Of a stretch of DNA of 19,902 nt, positions 15,231-19,902 are shown piece by piece; position 1 is the first letter of the stretch; each line of letters starts with the position of its first letter. Source of the stretch: Flemingiibacterium sp045586505 (GTDB lineage Bacteria; Bacillota; Clostridia; Oscillospirales; CAG-272); assembly GCA_045586505.1 (NCBI GenBank), contig JAZNAL010000039.1, positions 1 to 19,902 of the forward strand. Reading direction: 5' to 3'. The notes beneath the pieces are model-generated. The model was not told the DNA's origin, ran no database searches, and saw only the letters and a program-made list of their open reading frames with translations. The position numbers and the translations under genes were made by a program.

Positions 15231-15626
15231 TTACCCTGTTTTGTAGGCGGTGATGCCGTTCAGCTTCATGACGCGATCGCTCATGGGGACGAATGCAAGC
15301 TCATACACCCGCACTGCACCGCCCACCTCGCTTGTTACGGTGATAACGCTGCCATCAAGGGAAAAAGACATGGTGCGACCGTCCAGAATGAGCCTGTCGG
15401 GGCTTTTGAATATGAGCGTGTGACCGGCGCTTTTCCATTCACCGATGAGATCGAATGAGATTGCCGCCGCACCCGTGTCCGTGGCGGCTTCGACTGTATC
15501 TATACTGCACATCACAGCGGACGTGTTGTCGACGCTTGACGCATCGCCGGGCAGTACACTTCCCACAAGCGCGGTGCAGAGGAAAAATATCGCAGTTGAG
15601 ATTGAGAGTGCGATTTCTTCGAGCAT
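15231..15626 (-). CDS. Small exported or membrane-anchored protein of unknown function
   Basis: 131 residues that I do not recognise with certainty. Residues 5-25 are hydrophobic (LSISTAIFFLCTALVGSVL) and read as a signal peptide or N-terminal anchor; the preceding MLEE lacks the usual positive charge, so export is uncertain. After a Ser/Thr/Ala linker (28-55), residues 58-131 form a compact beta-rich domain starting IGEWKSAGHTLIFKSPDRL, which looks like the small lipocalin-like DUF domains found in clostridial exported proteins. A start is supported by CGGAGG (15634-15639 region) before ATG 15626. That site lies partly within a 7-bp hairpin at 15637-15653. It ends 6 nt before the -35 box of the next promoter. 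No promoter of its own was identified. Confidence 0.65.
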   Translation of the reverse strand: MLEEIALSISTAIFFLCTALVGSVLPGDASSVDNTSAVMCSIDTVEAATDTGAAAISFDLIGEWKSAGHTLIFKSPDRLILDGRTMSFSLDGSVITVTSEVGGAVRVYELAFVPMSDRVMKLNGITAYKTG

Positions 15627-15636
15627 TATATTACCT

Positions 15637-15653
15637 CCGAAATATGATTTCGG
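15637..15653 (-). promoter_or_regulatory. Hairpin overlapping the ribosome binding site of the 15231 gene
   Basis: On the minus strand CCGAAAT-CAT-ATTTCGG forms a 7-bp stem with a 3-nt loop; the final CGG is the start of the CGGAGG Shine-Dalgarno. Pairing would partly hide the site, so it may limit translation or act thermally. The loop is tight, and the role is inferred. Confidence 0.4.
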
Positions 15654-15754
15654 TAGTAGTATTCGAAGATACCCAAAAAGTTATGAGAGGTAATAAAATG
15701 CTACGCTGACCGTTTTTCCATCCGAGGGCCGTTGTGCCGAAGCGATTTTTGATT

Positions 15755-16405
15755 TTATCCCTTTGAAAGCTTGTGCGAAAGCAGCCAATTTACAAGCTCG
15801 TCACCACTGTATGCCGTATCCCAGGCATTGTGCTCGACACCGTTTAGTATTTTCAACTCCGCCTTTCCACCACGCTTGTTGACGGAATTCAGCATTTCGA
15901 TACTGCAGCTGATGGGCACTATATCGTCGCAGTCACCGTGATACATCATGATAGGTGTATTCACAAGAACTCCCCCATTCCAATAGATACCGCTTCCGCA
16001 TATCGGGGCGATTGCCGCAAAGCGCTCGGGCGCCGCCATGGCAAGCATCCAGGTTCCCGTACCGCCCATGGAAAGACCGGTGAGGTATACTCTCTCCTTG
16101 TCAACGGGAAGAGTTTCGCAGATATAATCGAGGAACGCCAGCAGGGATTCGGTGTAGCATCCCCAATATTTATCCTGCGGGCACTGCGGGCCTACAAATA
16201 TAAACGGATATTCGGCTCCGTTCTCTCTGACGTGCTTCATATATCCGTGACGCATTGCCGCATCGAGGTCGTCACCGCGCTCACCTGCACCGTGCAGGAA
16301 GAGCACAAGGGGATATTTTTTGGTTTCGTCAAAATCTTTAGGCAGATATTTTACATAGCTGAAGTTAAAATGTCTGTCGCTTTCCCATTTGTGTTTTGTA
16401 TACAT
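15755..16405 (-). CDS. Alpha/beta hydrolase, esterase/depolymerase-like
   Basis: 216 residues in the dienelactone-hydrolase/PHB-depolymerase-like branch of alpha/beta hydrolases. Visible parts: the oxyanion region LFLHGAGERGDD (35-46), nucleophile S112 in GLSMGGTGTW, acid D160 in MYHGDCDDIVP, and base H192 in GVEHNAWD. There is no signal peptide from the chosen start, so it is cytosolic. An in-frame ATG at 16468 is unlikely because it precedes the promoter; ATG 16405 has CGGAGG at 16414-16419. Members of this group hydrolyse short esters, including acetyl or feruloyl groups on plant polysaccharides; the substrate here is unknown. It appears monocistronic; no clear terminator was found in the 128 nt that follow. 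Confidence 0.82.
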   Translation of the reverse strand: MYTKHKWESDRHFNFSYVKYLPKDFDETKKYPLVLFLHGAGERGDDLDAAMRHGYMKHVRENGAEYPFIFVGPQCPQDKYWGCYTESLLAFLDYICETLPVDKERVYLTGLSMGGTGTWMLAMAAPERFAAIAPICGSGIYWNGGVLVNTPIMMYHGDCDDIVPISCSIEMLNSVNKRGGKAELKILNGVEHNAWDTAYSGDELVNWLLSHKLSKG

Positions 16406-16429
16406 ATTGTTTGCCTCCGTTTCTATTAC

Positions 16430-16458
16430 ATTATACCACGGATTCACCACACAAGCAA
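16430..16458 (-). promoter_or_regulatory. Sigma-A promoter of the alpha/beta hydrolase gene
   Basis: Minus-strand TATAAT (16430-16435) with a weak -35 TTGCTT (16453-16458) at 17 nt. The start near 16423 leaves a leader of under 20 nt, which contains the Shine-Dalgarno and fixes ATG 16405 as the start. Confidence 0.6.
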
Positions 16459-16468
16459 GCCCCAACAC

Positions 16469-16505
16469 AAAAATAACTGCCGCGATAATCGCGGCAGTTA
16501 TTTTT
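16469..16505 (-). terminator. Perfect 17-bp palindromic terminator after PFOR
   Basis: A 17-bp perfect inverted repeat (16469-16485 and 16489-16505) with a 3-nt loop. The GC-rich core CTGCCGCGA is flanked by A5 on one side and T5 on the other, so it could terminate in both directions. It lies 11 nt after the PFOR stop. Confidence 0.92.
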
Positions 16506-16516
16506 ATATGCTGTAA

Positions 16517-19500
16517 TTAGTCTTCCTTGGGAGCGTAGAGATCAGCAAATCTTACGAGACGCTCGTACTTAGCCTTTGCATTTTCCTCAGCCTGTGCGAA
16601 GAGTGCTTCAGCACGCTCGGGGAACTGGTTAGCAAGACGGTTGTAACGGTTCTCGGACTTGATGAAGTCGATGTAGCTTGCGGTGGGAGCCTTGGAGTCA
16701 AGCGAGAAGGGATTCTTACCCTCAGCCTTGAGAGCGGGGTTGAATCTGAACATCTGCCAGTAACCTGCCTCAACAGCCTTCTTCATCTCGAGCTGGCAGT
16801 TCTGCATGGTGCCCTTGATACCGTGCATCTCGCAGGGTGCGTAGCCGATGATGATGGAAGGACCGTTATATGCCTCAGCCTCGGTGAGAGCCTTGAGGAG
16901 CTGGTTGTAGTCGGAGCCCATTGCAACCTGTGCAACGTATACATAGCCGTAGGACATAGCGATCTCGGGGAGATTCTTCTTGCCGATTGCCTTACCTGCA
17001 GCTGCGAACTGTGCAACCTGACCGATGTTGGAAGCCTTGGATGCCTGTCCGCCGGTGTTGGAGTAAACCTCGGTATCGAATACCATGATGTTTACATCTT
17101 CGCCGGAAGCGAGTACATGGTCGAGACCGCCGAAGCCGATATCGTATGCCCAGCCGTCACCACCGAAGATCCATACGGACTTCTTAGCGAGGTAATCCTT
17201 CTCAGCGAGGATCTTGGGAGCTACAGGGCAGCCTTCCTTAGCAGCCTTTTCGAGCTCGACGATGAGAGCTGCTGCGGGAGCTGCATTTTCCTTGCTGGAA
17301 TCCTTGGTTGCGAGATACTTTTCAGCAGCAGCCTTGAACTCAGCAGAAGCCTTATCGGAAGCCATCATTTCCTCGACCTGTGCAATAAGTCTGTTTCTGA
17401 TGGTCTTCTGAGCGAGGTGCATACCGAGACCGTGCTCAGCGTTGTCCTCGAACAGGGAGTTAGCCCATGCGGGACCCTTGCCGCTCTCGCGGTTTACAGT
17501 GTAAGGAGTTGCAGGTGCGGAACCGCCCCAAATGGAGGAGCATCCGGTAGCGTTGGAGATGTACATGGACTCACCGAAGAGCTGAGTGATGAGACGAGCA
17601 TAGGAGGTCTCAGCACAGCCTGCGCAAGAGCCGGAGAATTCAAGCAGGGGCTGCTTGAACTGAGAGCCCTTAACAGTGTTGTTGATAAGCTCGGGCTTTT
17701 CGGAAACGTTCGCAACAGCGTAGTCCCAAGGAGCCTGCTGGTCACCCTGAGTAGCGTTGAGAACCATTTCGATAGCCTTCTTATCGGTGCCGTCCTTTTC
17801 AGCCTTTGCGTTTACAGGGCAAGCCTTAACGCAGAGGGTACAACCCATACAGTCAGCAGGCGAGATAGCCATGGTGAACTTGTAGTTAGTCTTGAGAACA
17901 GGCTTAGCGGTGAACTTGGTAGCTGCGGGAGCCTTTGCAGCCTCTTCCTCGGTCATCGCGTAAGGACGGATAGCCGCATGAGGACATACAAATGCACAGC
18001 TGTTACACTGGATGCAGTTTTCGGGGATCCAGGTAGGAACGTAAACTGCAACGCCGCGCTTCTCGGAGATGGTAGATCCCTGAGGGAATGTACCGTCAAC
18101 GTAATCGGTGAACGCGGAAACGGGGAGGCTGTCGCCTGCCATTGCGTTGGTGGGGATAACCACGTTGTTTACGAAGCTTTCGAGGTCAGCACGCTCGGAC
18201 TTGAATGCAGCCTTGGGAGCGTCGGGAGCGCAGGTCTTCCATGCCTCGGGAACAGCAACCTCGGTGTAAGCGTCAGCGCCTGCATGGATAGCAGCGTAGT
18301 TGAGGTCAACGATAGCCTGACCTTTCTTGATGTAGGACTTGTAAGCAGCCTTCTTCATGTACTCAATTGCTTCATCCTTGGGAAGAATGTTTGCAAGAGA
18401 GAAGAATGCAGACTGGAGAACGGTGTTCTTAACCTTTGCGTTACCGATCTTCTTGGTAGCGATGGTGGTAGCGTCGATGGTGATGAACTTGATACCGTTG
18501 TTTGCGATGTAGGACTTAACCTTAGCGGGGAGGTTTGCATCGAGCTCTTCGATGGTAGACCAAGCGCAGTCAAGAAGGAAGGTACCGCCGGGCTTAACGT
18601 CGGAGATCATATCATACTTCTTGAGGTAAGCGGAGTTATGGCAAGCAACGAAGTCAGCCTTGTTGATATAGTAAGGAGACTTGATGGGATTGTCACCGAA
18701 TCTCAGGTGAGAGATGGTGATACCGGAGGTCTTCTTGGAGTCATACTGGAAGTATGCCTGGATATACTTGTCGGTGTGGTCACCGATGATCTTGATGGAG
18801 TTCTTGTTAGCACCAACGGTACCGTCGCCACCGAGACCCCAGAACTTGCACGCGATGGTGCCGGGAGCTGCAGTGTCGGGAGCGGGCTTCTCTTCGAGGG
18901 AGAGGCCGGTAACGTCGTCCACGATGCCGATAGTGAAGCTGTTCTTGGGCTCGTCCTTAGCAAGATTCTCGTATACTGCGAAAATGGAGGAAGGAGGAGT
19001 ATCCTTGGAGCCGAGACCGTAACGGCCGCCAACAACGGTTGCCTTAACGCCCTTCATAGCGAGAGCGGTAACAACGTCGAGGTAGAGAGGCTCGCCGAGA
19101 GCGCCGGGTTCCTTAGTTCTGTCGAGAACTGCGATCTTCTTTGCAGTTGCGGGAAGAGCTTCTACGAGCTTGTCTGCAACGAAAGGTCTGTAAAGTCTTA
19201 CCTTGATAAGACCAACCTTCTCGCCTGCAGCCATCATGTAGTCGATAACTTCCTCAGCAACGTCACATACAGAGCCCATAGCGATGATCACGCGGTCAGC
19301 GTCCGGAGCACCGTAGTAGTTGAAGAGCTTGTAATCGGTACCGATCTTAGCGTTAACCTTGTCCATGTATTCCTCAACGATTGCGGGGAATGCATCATAG
19401 AACTTGTTGCACGCTTCTCTGTGCTGGAAGAAGATATCACCGTTCTCTGCGGAGCCGCGGAGTACGGGATGCTCAGGATTGAGGGAGCGAGCGCGGAATG

Positions 19501-19902
19501 CCGCGATAGCGTCCTTGTCAACCATCTCTGCGAGATCGTCATAGTCCCAAGCCTCGATCTTCTGAATCTCGTGAGAGGTTCTGAAGCCGTCGAAGAAGTT
19601 AAGTACCGGAACACGACCCTTGATGGTTGCAAGGTGAGCAACTGCACCGAGGTCCATAACTTCCTGAGGATTGGACTCAGCCATCATAGCGAAACCGGTC
19701 TGACGACAAGCGTAGACGTCGGAGTGATCGCCGAAGATGTTGAGCGCGTGGGAAGCTACGCAGCGCGCGGATACGTGGATTACGCAGGGAAGAAGCTCAC
19801 CTGCGATCTTGTACATATTGGGGATCATCAGAAGAAGACCCTGAGATGCGGTGTAGGTGGTGGTGAGAGCACCTGCTGCGAGAGAACCGTGAACGGTACC
19901 TG
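16517..19902 (-). CDS. nifJ: Pyruvate:ferredoxin (flavodoxin) oxidoreductase, 5' end cut by window edge
   Basis: Oxidises pyruvate with CoA to acetyl-CoA and CO2, reducing two ferredoxins; cytosolic and central to anaerobic fermentation. The frame stays open to the right edge, so 1127 codons are visible and roughly 50-75 N-terminal residues are missing from a usual ~1180. An internal ATG at 19828 is not the start: upstream codons continue the conserved domain I sequence (GSLAAGALTTTYTASQG). In order: domain I pyrimidine/substrate part, CoA-binding domain II (about 19300-19000), domain III (about 18880-18300), two 4Fe-4S clusters (CIQCNSCAFVCP near 17975-18018 and CMGCTLCVKACP near 17818-17855), and C-terminal TPP-binding domain VI with SGSCAGCAETSY, FGGDGWAYDIGFGG and DTEVYSNTGGQASK. 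It appears monocistronic at its 3' end. Confidence 0.97.
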   Translation of the reverse strand, partial: GTVHGSLAAGALTTTYTASQGLLLMIPNMYKIAGELLPCVIHVSARCVASHALNIFGDHSDVYACRQTGFAMMAESNPQEVMDLGAVAHLATIKGRVPVLNFFDGFRTSHEIQKIEAWDYDDLAEMVDKDAIAAFRARSLNPEHPVLRGSAENGDIFFQHREACNKFYDAFPAIVEEYMDKVNAKIGTDYKLFNYYGAPDADRVIIAMGSVCDVAEEVIDYMMAAGEKVGLIKVRLYRPFVADKLVEALPATAKKIAVLDRTKEPGALGEPLYLDVVTALAMKGVKATVVGGRYGLGSKDTPPSSIFAVYENLAKDEPKNSFTIGIVDDVTGLSLEEKPAPDTAAPGTIACKFWGLGGDGTVGANKNSIKIIGDHTDKYIQAYFQYDSKKTSGITISHLRFGDNPIKSPYYINKADFVACHNSAYLKKYDMISDVKPGGTFLLDCAWSTIEELDANLPAKVKSYIANNGIKFITIDATTIATKKIGNAKVKNTVLQSAFFSLANILPKDEAIEYMKKAAYKSYIKKGQAIVDLNYAAIHAGADAYTEVAVPEAWKTCAPDAPKAAFKSERADLESFVNNVVIPTNAMAGDSLPVSAFTDYVDGTFPQGSTISEKRGVAVYVPTWIPENCIQCNSCAFVCPHAAIRPYAMTEEEAAKAPAATKFTAKPVLKTNYKFTMAISPADCMGCTLCVKACPVNAKAEKDGTDKKAIEMVLNATQGDQQAPWDYAVANVSEKPELINNTVKGSQFKQPLLEFSGSCAGCAETSYARLITQLFGESMYISNATGCSSIWGGSAPATPYTVNRESGKGPAWANSLFEDNAEHGLGMHLAQKTIRNRLIAQVEEMMASDKASAEFKAAAEKYLATKDSSKENAAPAAALIVELEKAAKEGCPVAPKILAEKDYLAKKSVWIFGGDGWAYDIGFGGLDHVLASGEDVNIMVFDTEVYSNTGGQASKASNIGQVAQFAAAGKAIGKKNLPEIAMSYGYVYVAQVAMGSDYNQLLKALTEAEAYNGPSIIIGYAPCEMHGIKGTMQNCQLEMKKAVEAGYWQMFRFNPALKAEGKNPFSLDSKAPTASYIDFIKSENRYNRLANQFPERAEALFAQAEENAKAKYERLVRFADLYAPKED

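Noticed and set aside
16406..16468. Upstream in-frame ATG for the alpha/beta hydrolase
   Set aside because: It precedes the TATAAT box and overlaps the -35 region and the edge of the PFOR terminator; ATG 16405 has a strong CGGAGG.
16517..19828. PFOR starting at the internal ATG 19828
   Set aside because: The frame is open and conserved up to the window edge, so the gene is truncated by the window and not by a late start.

Overview
The window looks like chromosome of an anaerobic Firmicute of class Clostridia, probably a gut Oscillospiraceae/Ruminococcaceae type. This is inferred from strong AAGGAGG-type ribosome binding sites, consensus sigma-A promoters, a pyruvate:ferredoxin oxidoreductase, a paired YmfF/YmfH M16 cassette, an S-layer-homology protein and mixed base composition. 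Every gene I can support lies on the minus strand, so transcription runs from high to low coordinates. No tRNA, rRNA, CRISPR array, IS transposase or phage gene was seen.

Right to left: (1) a 5'-truncated pyruvate:ferredoxin oxidoreductase (16517-19902) ending in a perfect 17-bp bidirectional terminator; (2) a monocistronic alpha/beta hydrolase (15755-16405) and a small exported protein (15231-15626); (3) a 492-bp gene-free stretch (14739-15230) holding a consensus promoter and a 418-bp inverted duplication of a ~180-nt structured unit; (4) a uridine phosphorylase-PHP phosphoesterase pair (14738 to 12950) that this promoter would transcribe through the inverted element; (5) an exported SLH/transglutaminase-like protein with its own promoter and terminator (11133-12767); (6) comEC (8594-10888) with its own consensus promoter; (7) a tightly coupled operon ymfF-ymfH-lgt-folD (8558 to about 3982); (8) a DeoR-family regulator heading a 2-oxo acid dehydrogenase operon deoR-E2-E3-E1 (3936 to the left edge), with a near-consensus promoter overlapped by an inverted-repeat operator candidate.

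Two routes from pyruvate to acetyl-CoA are therefore encoded close together: the ferredoxin-linked PFOR and an NAD-linked dehydrogenase complex (unless the latter is acetoin- or branched-chain-specific). The dehydrogenase complex is probably the regulated one, through the adjacent DeoR protein.

The most unusual item is the 14760-15177 element. Its two ~181-nt halves are inverted relative to each other. Each carries an identical 15-nt core inside a 6-bp stem whose sequence differs between copies (GCCACC/GGTGGC versus GCCTGC/GCAGGC) yet still pairs. This suggests selection on folded RNA or single-stranded DNA. A TTGACA-17-TATAAT promoter begins transcription almost exactly at its edge, which would make it a ~450-nt structured leader of the udp mRNA, a noncoding RNA, or a non-autonomous foldback mobile element.
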